A stretch of 12,729 nt of DNA. It comes from Oehlia diaphana (Eukaryota > Glomeromycota > Glomeromycetes > Glomerales > Glomeraceae). The notes below the pieces were generated by a model. That model was not told the DNA's origin. It worked only from the letters and a program-made list of their open reading frames with translations, and did no database searches. Each line of letters begins with the position of its first letter. The first letter of the stretch is position 1. Both the position numbers and the translations under genes were made by a program. This document shows, in pieces, positions 1-7,930 of the stretch. The DNA is taken from the NCBI GenBank assembly GCA_003833135.1, contig QZLH01000345.1, positions 81,678 through 94,406 of the forward strand, read 5' to 3'.

Positions 1-336
1 GTCGCATTTATTTTGATGGTGTTTATCACGAGGTAATCACATGCAAATAGTACATTTTTTTTAATATCACATCAGATGATACTATGGAAATGAGTCATAT
101 CCGCCCATATGTTTAGAACATTGGTTTAATCCCGCCAGAATTAGTAAAATTCGGGCTAACCTCACGAAACGGCCATGTGACAAAATATCAATCAGTGTTA
201 TCACATGATTATCATGATTAATGTTTGAATATTTCACTAAACGCGGAAGTTGAATAATCTCTTGATTCGATATCGATAACTTGGACCGTTTTTGGATACC
301 CTAGTACATAACTATAACTTTCTACGCGTTTCAAAT
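1..336. other. Upstream region of the Rad9-like gene
   Basis: No coding region is seen here. The stretch is AT-rich with several GATA/TTATC and CATGAT-type words. A TGAGTCA sequence (Gcn4/AP-1 type) lies at 91-97, and an ACGCGG/ACGCGT pair lies close to the start codon of the next gene. It probably holds the promoter and 5' UTR of the Rad9-like gene, and possibly the end of a neighbour outside the window. The TF-site readings are word matches only. Confidence 0.4.
324..329. promoter_or_regulatory. MCB-like box (ACGCGT)
   Basis: A perfect palindromic ACGCGT lies 7 bases before the ATG at 337, and a near match ACGCGG lies at 241-246. In yeasts ACGCGT is the MluI cell-cycle box bound by MBF, which drives G1/S expression of DNA replication and repair genes. 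A checkpoint clamp gene is a fitting target. The position so close to the ATG is unusual for a promoter element and would imply a very short 5' UTR, so this may be coincidence. Confidence 0.35.
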
Positions 337-1755
337 ATGCCTATTCGAACCTTCTCTGCAAAAGTTGCAGAAAATAAGCTGCCTATATTCTATAAACTGA
401 TGCAAGAACTGTCTAAATGCAATGGCGAGTTAACTTTTGTTGTGCACCGGGATAGACTTGTTATTAAAACAAAAAACACCCCTGCTTTAAGTATTTTGGT
501 TACTTTATATCGCAAATTATTTGACAGCTTTCAAATGGAAAGTCCAAAAATGTATACTATATTTTCGACAAGCATTCGAGATATTTTTTCTAGGACAACA
601 GTGGATGTGAGTTCATTACGGATTATAATTGAAGAATCAGATAGTCTTTCTGAAGAAGACCTGGTGATATTTGAAGTTTATAGGAGAATGCGTTCGATTC
701 AATCAAAACATAATATCTTTTGTAATAATATATCTCATAAAACATCTGAAATTAACGAAGTATTGATTCCACTTAATGAAGATCCTTCATCAGAGGAAAA
801 TCACTGGTCAATTAATTCGGAAGATTTGAAAGTATGTTGGCCTAAAAATTGCAAGAATGATACTATTAGATTCTTGTTTGCACCAGAAAATTTAAAAGTC
901 ATTAATTTAACAACATCAGATGATGAATTTGTATCTGAATCATGGTTAAATATACCAAGGTTTAAAAATGATCGTTATGAAATCAATAATCCAGTAGATA
1001 TCAGAATTAATAGAAAGTCTTTTGAGAGAGTGGTATGTCTCATTTATTCGTTAAAATGTAAATTTAATGCCCATTTTAGTGATTTAGATACAGAAGATGT
1101 ATACCAACCTCAACCGTTTTATTTATGTGGAGAAATTGAGAGATATATCAAAGTTGAAGGGAGAATTTCTGGGTCTCATATGGAATATGGGAATCAACCA
1201 AATAGGGAAATTGAGGCTGCGTTAAATGCATCAAATCAAATAAATCAAAATACGGACAATAGTGAAGAAAGAGAATATCCAATTGCATCAATATTTCGTA
1301 CATCAGAAGACACGAGTTCATACTCAACTGCTGATGAAAATTACATGCCAGTTTCATCTACACATGATAGTGGTAATGCCAACACAAGAAATCATATGAT
1401 TTATACATATGATGAAAATGATTATCATAATTTAAATCCTTTTAATGTTGATGGGATAAATACCAATAATGTAGACAACAGAGAAATTTCTAGTATGTCT
1501 AATTCTCAAGCTGATAGTACAAATAATATTAATAACATAGGAGTTCATGAATCTTCATCTTTTGTATCTGTATCTGCATCGGGCTTATCTCTTATACCCG
1601 ATGAAGATATATCGAGAAGGCTAGAAGCGGTTAGATTTGGGGAAAATCGAGTTAAAGGTATGAAGAGAAGTTTTAGCTCGACCGATTTAGGTGATGATAT
1701 AGACAATGATAATTCTAGGACAATTAGGTCTTTTAGGATATTTAGTCAAGAATAA
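337..1755 (+). CDS. rad9: Rad9-like subunit of the 9-1-1 DNA damage checkpoint clamp
   Basis: This is an intronless 472-residue protein. The reading frame is open back to about 292, but the first ATG is at 337 (MPIRTFSAKV), which I take as the start. Residues about 1-270 fit the two PCNA-like domains of Rad9. The segment FYKLMQELSKCNGELTFVV, followed by a basic strand and a hydrophobic helix, matches the Rad9 N-terminal pattern, and the INRKSFERVVCLIYSLKCKF segment matches domain 2. From about residue 280 to the end is a low-complexity S/T/N/D-rich tail, like the phosphorylated Rad9 C-terminus. An acidic serine cluster (SFSSTDLGDDIDND, about residues 442-455) resembles the CK2-type TopBP1-docking site near the tail end of animal Rad9. 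In the family, Rad9 forms the heterotrimeric clamp with Hus1 and Rad1, which is loaded by Rad17-RFC onto damaged DNA in the nucleus to activate ATR. The length is usual for the family (about 390-430) plus a longer tail. The assignment rests on pattern similarity, not an alignment score. Confidence 0.75.
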   Translation: MPIRTFSAKVAENKLPIFYKLMQELSKCNGELTFVVHRDRLVIKTKNTPALSILVTLYRKLFDSFQMESPKMYTIFSTSIRDIFSRTTVDVSSLRIIIEESDSLSEEDLVIFEVYRRMRSIQSKHNIFCNNISHKTSEINEVLIPLNEDPSSEENHWSINSEDLKVCWPKNCKNDTIRFLFAPENLKVINLTTSDDEFVSESWLNIPRFKNDRYEINNPVDIRINRKSFERVVCLIYSLKCKFNAHFSDLDTEDVYQPQPFYLCGEIERYIKVEGRISGSHMEYGNQPNREIEAALNASNQINQNTDNSEEREYPIASIFRTSEDTSSYSTADENYMPVSSTHDSGNANTRNHMIYTYDENDYHNLNPFNVDGINTNNVDNREISSMSNSQADSTNNINNIGVHESSSFVSVSASGLSLIPDEDISRRLEAVRFGENRVKGMKRSFSSTDLGDDIDNDNSRTIRSFRIFSQE

Positions 1756-1835
1756 TGATATTAAAATGATGGATGTATATATACGTTTTTTCTTAGATAT
1801 ATAAAATAATTAAGGACGCTATTTTTTAAGTGAAT

Positions 1836-1882
1836 CACGTGAAGATTAACTATATAAAATGAACGGATTAGTTTGGCACGTG
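1836..1882. promoter_or_regulatory. Paired CACGTG boxes upstream of the dolichyl-diphosphatase gene
   Basis: Two perfect CACGTG palindromes (1836-1841 and 1877-1882) lie 41 bp apart, about 85-130 bp before the ATG at 1967. CACGTG is the core bound by bHLH factors such as Cbf1 and Pho4 in fungi. TATA-like words follow or lie between them (TATATAAA at 1851-1858, TTTATATAAAGG at 1913-1924). Together they look like a compact promoter in the 211-bp gap after the Rad9-like gene. Binding is inferred from the words only. Confidence 0.45.
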
Positions 1883-1966
1883 AATGAATTTACTTGTACA
1901 ACAACAAATTAATTTATATAAAGGCCCAAAGTCTTTCCCTTAATCTTTTTTATCTTTTGAGTCAAT

Positions 1967-2886
1967 ATGTCGCATCATAATCATTTAGAAGAACCATTGT
2001 CAGAACAATCACTATCATCACTTTCATTAACACATGTAGAATTTAATCCAAAAGACCCACTTTCATATACTTATGCGTATATAACTTTATCACCTTTAAT
2101 TATTTTAATAAGTTATGTTAGTATTATTGTTGCTAGAAGAGAATTGATGATGATTAATATGTTTTTTGGTCAATTATTTTGTGAAATGTTAAATTTTGGA
2201 TTGAAAAAATGGATAAAGGAAAAAAGACCTAATGGCATGTATAATTAAAGACAAATGATGGATTTTTAAAGAAATACTTTATTAATATATGTATATATAG
2301 ATAAACTTGGCTCAGGATATGGAATGCCATCTTCTCATGCTCAATTTATTTCTTATTTTGCTACTTTTGCTAGTATTTATTTGTATCACAAGTAAGTTGA
2401 TTTAAATAAAAAGATTTGATAATTATTCATTCATTTAATTTTTTTATTATTACCAATAATTACCAATATGATAGAATTACTTTCCATAATAATTCTCGGA
2501 AATTTCCAATAATTCTTGGACTAATAATATTTTCATGTTTAGTTTCATATTCAAGGTAATTTATTTTTTTTTTTCTGTCTTGAATTTTTCACAAACAGGG
2601 AACTTAAAAATCATCAATTATCATCAATTTTAGGGTATATTTAATTTATCATACAACAAAACAAGTAATAGTTGGTAATATATTTGGGTTAACTTTTGCA
2701 ATATTTTGGTATATTTTATTAGAAAAAATAATTAGACCTTTAGGCATATTTAAAATAATTATTGAGTCTCGTTTAGCTAGATATTTATATATAAGGGATA
2801 ATTCATCCGTTAAAGATATTGTTAAAATTGAATATATGAATTGGTTAACTTTAATCGGAGAAAAAGAGGAACAAAAAACAGATTAA
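1967..2886 (+). CDS. CAX4: Dolichyl-diphosphatase (dolichyl pyrophosphate phosphatase), four exons
   Basis: I join exons 1967-2234, 2301-2391, 2475-2555 and 2634-2886 into a 230-residue protein, close to yeast Cax4 and animal DOLPP1 (about 240). The enzyme removes one phosphate from dolichyl diphosphate on the ER lumenal side, recycling the lipid carrier for N-glycosylation. The three PAP2-family motifs are all present. They are K80-x6-R87-P88; PSSH at 99-102 within GSGYGMPSSHAQ; and S146-R147-x5-H153. The Asp that usually follows the last histidine is Gln157 (YHTTKQV), which is normal for the DOLPP1 branch. Hydrophobic stretches near residues 36-55, 62-78, 103-118, 130-146 and 158-175 fit a multi-pass ER protein. 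The C-terminus is charged and ends KEEQKTD. Introns 2 and 3 are ordinary GT-AG. Intron 1 keeps frame only with a GC donor. The stop lies 180 bp from the convergent acetyltransferase gene. Confidence 0.9.
2235..2300 (+). other. Intron 1 of the dolichyl-diphosphatase gene, apparent GC-AG intron
   Basis: The conserved sequence before this gap is KEKRPN and after it is LGSGYGMPSSH. Using donor G|GCATGT at 2235 and acceptor ATATAG at 2300 gives RPND-K-LGSGYG, in frame and matching the RPxDxLGxGYG pattern of fungal homologues. The nearby GT (2239-2240, GTATAA) would leave two extra bases and does not fit the phase of either usable acceptor (2300 or 2315). GC-AG introns are a known minor class. Confidence 0.7.
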
Positions 2887-3066
2887 AAAAAAAAGAGATG
2901 TTTTTTTAAACAAAAGTATTTAATACTTAGAAATAATTATTAATTCCTAAAATTCCATAACTAAATCAAACCATTTCTCAGGTCCTTAATAATAATAAAA
3001 AAAAAGTTATTGTAATTATTTTTTTTAACAATTTTTTTTCCATGAAAAGAGATATAATATATATTT

Positions 3067-3667
3067 TTATTTCTTACCATGAACAATTTCACTTTCTCCA
3101 ATTAATTTAAATCCAACATTTTGATATAAAGGTATTAAATATTCATGAGCTAATAAAGCACATCTTTTATATTTTACTTCGTTATCAGATTTCTTTAGTA
3201 AACTTATATATTCTTTTAATAATTTAGTAGCAACGCCATATCTTCTATAACGTTTATCTACACAAACAGAATGTATACAAACAGTTTTGCCTTCATTTTC
3301 ATGTAAAGTCATTGATTCATGAGTTAATGTTTCGGATAATGTCGATGTTGATACAATATAACCAATTAATTGTGGTGAAGGTGATAAAGATGAAGATGGA
3401 ATGTATACGCCTAAGAATAATTTTGGTGCCACTTTTTGTCGATATTTTAATGTTTCTAACGTTGCTGCTTCTTCCGGTGGATATCCTATGTTAAAATTTT
3501 TAAATTATGAAAAAAAAGGTCTTTATTCATTATTTTAATAAAAATAATATTTGAATAATGTTAAAACCTTCAGATTCTAATTGAAATGCTCTTTCAATAT
3601 CTAATGCATCTACATATTTAATAATTAATGAATTAACAAAGTTTTCTTTATCATTTGTGGTTGTCAT
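3067..3667 (-). CDS. GNAT N-acetyltransferase, arylalkylamine/polyamine (AANAT-like) type
   Basis: There are two exons, 3667-3568 and 3485-3067, separated by an 82-bp intron, giving 172 residues. The start ATG is at 3667 (MTTTNDKENF). Across the splice the protein reads LESEG-YPPEEAATLE then KYRQKVAPKLFLG, the N-terminal signature of AANAT-like GNATs. The acetyl-CoA loop is RYRRYGVA (about residues 112-119). It is preceded by the strand VCIHSVCV, whose His lies where AANAT has its catalytic histidine region. CALLAHEYLIPLYQNVGF (142-159) matches the family's C-terminal motif with the conserved Tyr. Members acetylate small amines; the yeast relative Paa1 acts on polyamines and arylalkylamines. 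The exact substrate cannot be told here. The intron donor (GTTTTAAC) is weak. An AATAAA word overlaps the stop codon. The gene converges with the dolichyl-diphosphatase gene. Confidence 0.87.
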
Positions 3668-3975
3668 TTTAAACTTTTTTTAAAAAAAAATAATGAAAAG
3701 CTAAAAAAATGCTTTTTTTTTTATATTGAATTATTGATATGCTCGTGATACGGCGATCAAATATCACATGCTCATGATTATCTACTATTCTAATCACTAA
3801 AAATAAATTTATTCTTTAGATTCTCCAAAAAAAGGAATGTAGTAAAATATTTATCAAATCACTAAACAAAAATTGCAATTATCATTGTTTTGAAGTGTAA
3901 ATAAAGAAATTTACTTATGAAAAATAAATAAATAACTTAGGATCATAGTTTAAGCAAAGATAGCTAAAATTGCAA
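3668..3975. other. Intergenic region between the acetyltransferase and RING-CH genes
   Basis: I see no gene. The stretch holds the promoter side of the acetyltransferase gene and the 3' flank of the RING-CH gene, both read on the minus strand. A cluster of CATGCTCGTGAT/CACATGCTCATGAT-type words lies at about 3738-3778, in two similar copies around 3738-3748 and 3767-3777, and could be a regulatory pair. Confidence 0.35.
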
Positions 3976-5094
3976 TTACGATTCGTTCACTTCAAGAATT
4001 GTTAATTCGACTCTTTCCAATAATTTTCTACTTGCTCCTCTAACCAATTTATACATTCCCCATACAGCTTTAAGAACGCCTACTACTACAATAACACTTA
4101 TAAAAATACCCGCTAGTCCATCATTTCGTCCTCTTCCAACACTACCTCCGGTTGGTCCGAACCTAAAAGTATTCCATGAAGGAATTGGACCAAACCACAT
4201 TATAGAAAATAATAATTGTATAAATCCTATAATACCCACAAGCATAATCCCTAACGTGACATGAAGATAATCAATAGTAAATATTGTTGCTATTGTTATA
4301 GGTTCTTTAAATAATGGCTCTTCATCATCTTCAATATCATTATCATCTTCGAAATCGCCCGAGATAGGATAAAGATAAAGGAGAAATTTTGCAAGAAAAC
4401 CTCCCATGAAAACACAAAATACAAAGAATGATAATGTAACAAGTGTAAGAACAACTTATTGGACAATTCAAAATAATAATATTTATAACAAATTTAATTA
4501 GTGAGAATTTGCTCATTCAAGAATTAATAAATAAATTTGTAACTTTTTTCACTTACATTCATTAGTAGCAAATTTAGCTATTGTTGTTCTTCGGAACGCA
4601 TATTTGTATTTACACTCATCACACTGAAAAAAACTGGATTTTTTTTGACTTCTTAATCTCCATTGATTTAAACATTCCACATGAACATACTTTAAATTGA
4701 TATAATATAAGTCAATACATTAAAATAAATACTTAAAAAACGTGTAAAATAAAATTATCATTATAGTTACCCTCATAGTTCCTTTACATAGACACGGCGA
4801 AATTAGACGACCAAGACTACTTTCTTCTTCGGCTCCAGCAAAACATATACGACACATTTTATCTTCTGATACGTTATCATCATTACTCTCAATATTAGGT
4901 TCTTGAGGCGGTTTTTCAAATTCTGCTTCGTTTATAAATTCTTCCGCAAAATTATCATTACTTTCAGTCGTGTTTCTAAATTGCTCCCACTTATACTTCA
5001 TTCCTTCATATTCTACAGAACTTGAACTCCCGCAAGAGTTTTCGAATAGACCGCTCTCAGAATTACTTTTACATAAATTATTGGTGCTCGTCAT
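3976..5094 (-). CDS. RING-CH (RINGv/MARCH-type) membrane E3 ubiquitin ligase, three exons
   Basis: Exons 5094-4771, 4689-4557 and 4454-3976 join in phase to a 311-residue protein. The N-terminal 75 residues are Ser/Glu/Asn-rich and probably disordered. The C4HC3 RING-CH domain is complete: C81-x2-C84, C101-x-C103-x7-H111-x2-C114, and C131-x2-C134, with the usual Trp118 (NQWR) and SPCLCKGTM before the histidine. Intron 1 cuts the domain between R108 and Y109. Hydrophobic segments at about 154-182, 216-239 and 266-286 suggest two or three membrane passes, with an acidic loop (DDNDIEDDEE) between the first two. MARCH-type ligases sit in ER, Golgi or endosomal membranes and ubiquitinate membrane proteins through a bound E2. 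This is a short fungal member, much smaller than Ssm4/Doa10. The target is unknown. Both introns have GT-AG ends. Confidence 0.88.
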
Positions 5095-5520
5095 TTGAAA
5101 GATCGTGTGAATTCACTAAAGAAAAAACGAGAAAAACTTTATTTTAGCAACTAGTTTGAAAAATGAATAAATAATGACACATGAAAATGATTATCACCTG
5201 ATTGACTTGGAGTTAGATTGTGACAAAATGACGTGAATCAAGACTTGTATTAGTTCATATTACTTTATAATAAAACTAATGAAACGAAGAATGAGAAAAT
5301 TAAAGAAAAATTTTCAATTTCAATGGAATTTATATTATTATTAACAAGGACCACAAGGGCCACAAGGAGAAATTTCACAAAAAAGAATTTGTACAAACAA
5401 TGAATTTATTTGCATTATTTACAAAAATATATATTTATGATATTTATTTTATTTGTCATCACTATATCCGCTTTCCTTTTATCACTTATCACCCAACCTG
5501 CTTATTTAAATAGAATTTAA
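5095..5520. other. Intergenic region between the RING-CH and U1 genes
   Basis: No gene is supported. The left side should carry the promoter of the RING-CH gene (minus strand), with several TGACNNNATG- and GATTATCAC-like words near 5173-5235. The right side is the 3' flank of the U1 gene, where an snRNA 3' processing signal would be expected. A 19-bp doublet of GGRCCACAA lies at 5348-5366. Confidence 0.35.
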
Positions 5521-5683
5521 GGGTAATCCCGGCGAACCATGATCACCCAACAATCATAAATTGTGCGCTCGAAACACCCTTATGAGTGTTCGGAGCAATA
5601 GCCTCTGGCGCAGTGCAATGCCAGCAGCCACCACCCGCATCTTTGCCTTCATTGATAACAGAGATGCCGCGCCAGGTAAGTAT
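5521..5683 (-). ncRNA. U1: U1 spliceosomal snRNA
   Basis: Read on the minus strand, the RNA starts ATACTTACCTGGC, the near-invariant U1 5' end that pairs with the 5' splice site. Stem-loop I has a GCATCT/AGATGC stem with loop TATCAATGAAGG, close to the U1-70K binding loop. Stem-loop II has a CTGGC/GCCAG stem closing ATTGCACTGC, which carries the U1A-type ATTGCAC site. Stem-loop III is the CGAACAC/GTGTTTCG hairpin. An Sm-like site (AATTTATG) follows, then stem-loop IV, a roughly 12-bp stem closed by a TTCG tetraloop and ending at GGATTACCC. The total is 163 nt, almost the same as the human U1 (164), unlike the enlarged yeast form. U1 recognises 5' splice sites as part of the U1 snRNP in the nucleus. 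The region is far more GC-rich than its surroundings. It appears intact, so a functional gene is more likely than a pseudogene. A clear snRNA promoter box upstream was not identified. Confidence 0.96.
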
Positions 5684-6568
5684 GAGTATTAGTCATAGCA
5701 TTCTATAATTACTTGTATAAAATTTTAAAATTATGGGATTGACCTACGCAGATTACTCGTGTCAAAGTTTTAATTTTCATATCTTCGCTTTGAGCATGAT
5801 TATCATATTCATTTATTTTATCGTAAATCTGAATATCTGATGAGTAAGAATTTTATTATTCGCCATATTTGTATATTCATCATCTTGTCAACATTAAAAG
5901 CTTGGCAATCATTATGACAAATCAAAATCTTTTAGTTCACCATGCTAGTAATTTCTGGAATTTGAAATCATGCGGTCGTACTAAATATAAGTATTAAATA
6001 TTTTCGATCTGTTGTGATTTTTTACGGCTTAGAATTATATGACCGTCTCCATTCAAAAATGTGATTTCTTATTTGCAATTGGACTTTTTAGATGTAAATG
6101 TATGTAAATGAAGCATCAATAGCTGAATTATCATTAAAAAGATAACGTAGAGGTATGGAATCATTTTTCGATAATGAGAACAAAAATTATATTTAACTTG
6201 AAACAAATCCTTTTGTAAGATAAATTATATTTAATTGAAACAAATCCTTTTGTAAGATTTAAGCTATAATATATCAAATATTTATATTGACAAACTGTAA
6301 TTTATTTAATCAGCATGATACCGAAAGTCATGTATAAATTAATTCTAGCAGGAAATTTTGCATAACTCTGAGAGGTAAACTCATTATGCGCCGCATATTA
6401 GCTGATTTCTTTCTGGCATCATGTGATAATTGAGAATATCAACGTGTAGATAGCCCTAAACATAAGTAGAATTAAAAGAATTGCTAAATATATTAAATCT
6501 ATAACTAAAAAAAAATATTTTTAAACAATCAATTTAAAATATAAAATACTATCCAATAGAAATTTTTA
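5684..6568. other. Non-coding stretch upstream of U1
   Basis: The first 100-200 bases should hold the U1 promoter, but I cannot name a proximal element with confidence. The rest has no frame that looks like a gene. One short open stretch near 6102-6192 encodes an NEASIAELSLKR-like peptide followed by a stop and is too short to call. It also contains a tandem duplication, listed separately. Confidence 0.35.
6184..6258. repeat. Two-copy tandem duplication, about 38 bp
   Basis: Unit 1 (6184-6221, 38 nt) and unit 2 (6222-6258, 37 nt) are head to tail and identical except for one missing base in the middle (TTTAACTTGAAAC against TTTAATTGAAAC). This is a simple recent local duplication in non-coding DNA. 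Confidence 0.85.
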
Positions 6569-6723
6569 GGGACCCGTACAAAATCCCGACGGTCCAAAAT
6601 CCCGAATGGTACGATATCCCGACAAATGGCCCGCGTTATGCAGAGTTATGCAGTGTCACGTGATGTGTTTGACCAGCATTAGAGTTCGGGATTTCGTACC
6701 TGTCGGGATTTCGTACCAGACCC
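6569..6723. mobile_element. 155-bp MITE-like element with iterated GTACGAAATCCCGAC motifs
   Basis: Both ends start GGG and form imperfect inverted repeats of about 40 bp. Inside are five copies of a 15-bp motif. Three run forward (6576-6590, 6592-6606, 6609-6623) and two are inverted (6685-6699, 6702-6716), spaced 16-17 bp. The core carries a small doublet of GTTATGCAG (6635-6653) and a TCACGTGA palindrome. An 8-bp word GAAATTTT flanks the element at 6559-6566 and 6724-6731 (with a base or two of slack at the left), a possible target duplication. The GC content contrasts sharply with the flanks. It has no coding capacity, so it would be a non-autonomous DNA element. The family is unknown; the 8-bp duplication hints at hAT-like. 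Confidence 0.65.
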
Positions 6724-6729
6724 GAAATT

Positions 6730-7640
6730 TTATTATTTTGAATTATTTCAGTTTCATTTTTTCTTAATGTTCCCATAAATCTTATTTTATTAGTTAGATT
6801 TCGCGCTACAGAAACGTAATTAAGGTTAAGCCGTTAAGACCTCCTGCAGATGCGAACATTATTATTATTTTATTACAATATTATTAAATAACTGAAAACT
6901 GAAACTTTATTATTATATTTTTGTTATTTAAAGTACAATTAAAAAACTAAATTACTTTTATAATTATAAATATATTAAATGGAATTTCATTTTCTAATTA
7001 ATATTAATACTAAATATTTAAAATTACTATTATTAATTAACTTGCCTCCTGGGTTAAATAACCTGGGTAAATCACCTTCCTAGAACTTATATTTACATCA
7101 ATCATTTTTTTTTTTAAAAAAAAAAAAAATTATTTTTGTTATTATTCATTTTACTTTATATAGATTTTATTTATTTGGATATTATAAAGCATAATGATCA
7201 AGTTTTCTTACATTCTTAATAATATCAATTTTAATTGTAATAAATTTTTTTTGAAAATTTGGGCAAAATTATATAATTATATAAAATTTACTAGTAGGTT
7301 AAATCATCCAGATTAAATCACTCTGGTTAAAATTAGTTTTATACTATTTAATTTAGTATTATAATAAAAGATTTATTTTGTAAACTATTTTCTCTTTTGG
7401 TTTTTTTATTATAAATTCAAATACTTTTGTTTTATTAATACCTATTCCTTTTTTTTTAAAAAAAAAAAAGTTAAGCACACATTTATTATAAAATTTAATA
7501 GCAGAGGATATATTATATCATTATTTATTACATTATAAAAACTTATAGTAGCTATTCTAAATAACCACCATTCTAGCATTTTTATTATTTTTTTTTAAAT
7601 ATTACAGATAAATTTTAATTGAATTATCCTAATAATATAA
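6730..7640. other. AT-rich non-coding stretch
   Basis: No gene is seen on either strand. It contains two poly(T)-poly(A) palindromic tracts (7105-7129 and 7449-7469) and two degenerate repeats around 7048 and 7297, listed separately. The composition is much more AT-rich than the gene block to the left and looks like old, decayed repeat DNA. Confidence 0.4.
7048..7334. repeat. Pair of degenerate direct repeats with GGTTAAATCA words
   Basis: The left copy (7048-7076) reads CCTGGGTTAAATAACCTGGG then TAAATCACC. The right copy (7297-7334) reads GGTTAAATCATCCAGATTAA then ATCACTCTGG. Each holds two or three iterations of a GGTTAAATCA-like word, and the two copies lie in the same orientation about 250 bp apart. 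They may be the ends of a decayed small element. Confidence 0.4.
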
Positions 7641-7641
7641 A

Positions 7642-7930
7642 TAAAGGCATGCATTTTTTCTTATTATAAAAGAATTACATACACCAGTCTCAGTAAATAC
7701 TATTGCTAATTGGATAAAATTCATTTTAAAGATCTCTTTCTTAGGATTTACAGTAAAGAATATATGAATTTAATAGTTTTTTTTTGCCTAAAATATTAGT
7801 GCAATTTTAGAAACTGTTTTAGCATTTGAAAATTGGTTCAGTAATTCAATCTATTAATACTTTATCAAAGAAATACCATATATTGCAAACCATAGTATAC
7901 TATTCCTTTTGAACAATTTCATAGAATTTT
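7642..7930 (+). pseudogene. Decayed tyrosine recombinase (DIRS/Crypton-type) fragment
   Basis: One reading frame, broken by several stops, keeps recombinase-like sequence across about 290 bp. It has LHTPVSVNTIANWIK at about 7675-7719, the typical PVS-x-TI-x-W segment. Then ISFLGFTVKNI stands where the HxxR box is expected, and ILETVLAFENWFSNSIY lies at 7804-7854, matching the C-terminal GxxWxS box before the Tyr nucleophile. The His-x-x-Arg box itself is not clear. Keeping the same frame through both motifs argues for a true relic. Such enzymes integrate DIRS and Crypton elements. The upstream part of the protein is not found. Confidence 0.5.

Noticed and set aside
292..336. N-terminal extension of the Rad9-like protein starting at 292
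   Set aside because: The codon at 292 is TTG, which is not a normal nuclear start in fungi. The ATG at 337 begins the Rad9-like sequence directly.
1148..1357. Minus-strand open frame inside the Rad9-like gene
   Set aside because: It lies wholly within a conserved coding region on the other strand and has no protein-family features.
3312..3494. Plus-strand open frame across the acetyltransferase gene
   Set aside because: It is antisense to conserved GNAT sequence and crosses its exon-intron border.
5345..5410. Collagen-like GPQGPQGE reading of the GGRCCACAA doublet
   Set aside because: The frame has a stop just upstream, no ATG, and only two triplet repeats, so it is too short to be a gene.
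5620..5683. Short first exon (MPAATTRIFAFIDNRDAAPG) ending at a perfect GTAAGT donor, plus strand
   Set aside because: The apparent perfect donor is simply the complement of the U1 5' end. The whole segment is explained by U1 stem-loops.
6102..6192. Possible small gene with NEASIAELSLKR and GMESFFDNENKNY segments
   Set aside because: It is interrupted by a stop after about 15 codons and has no recognisable family or conserved neighbour.
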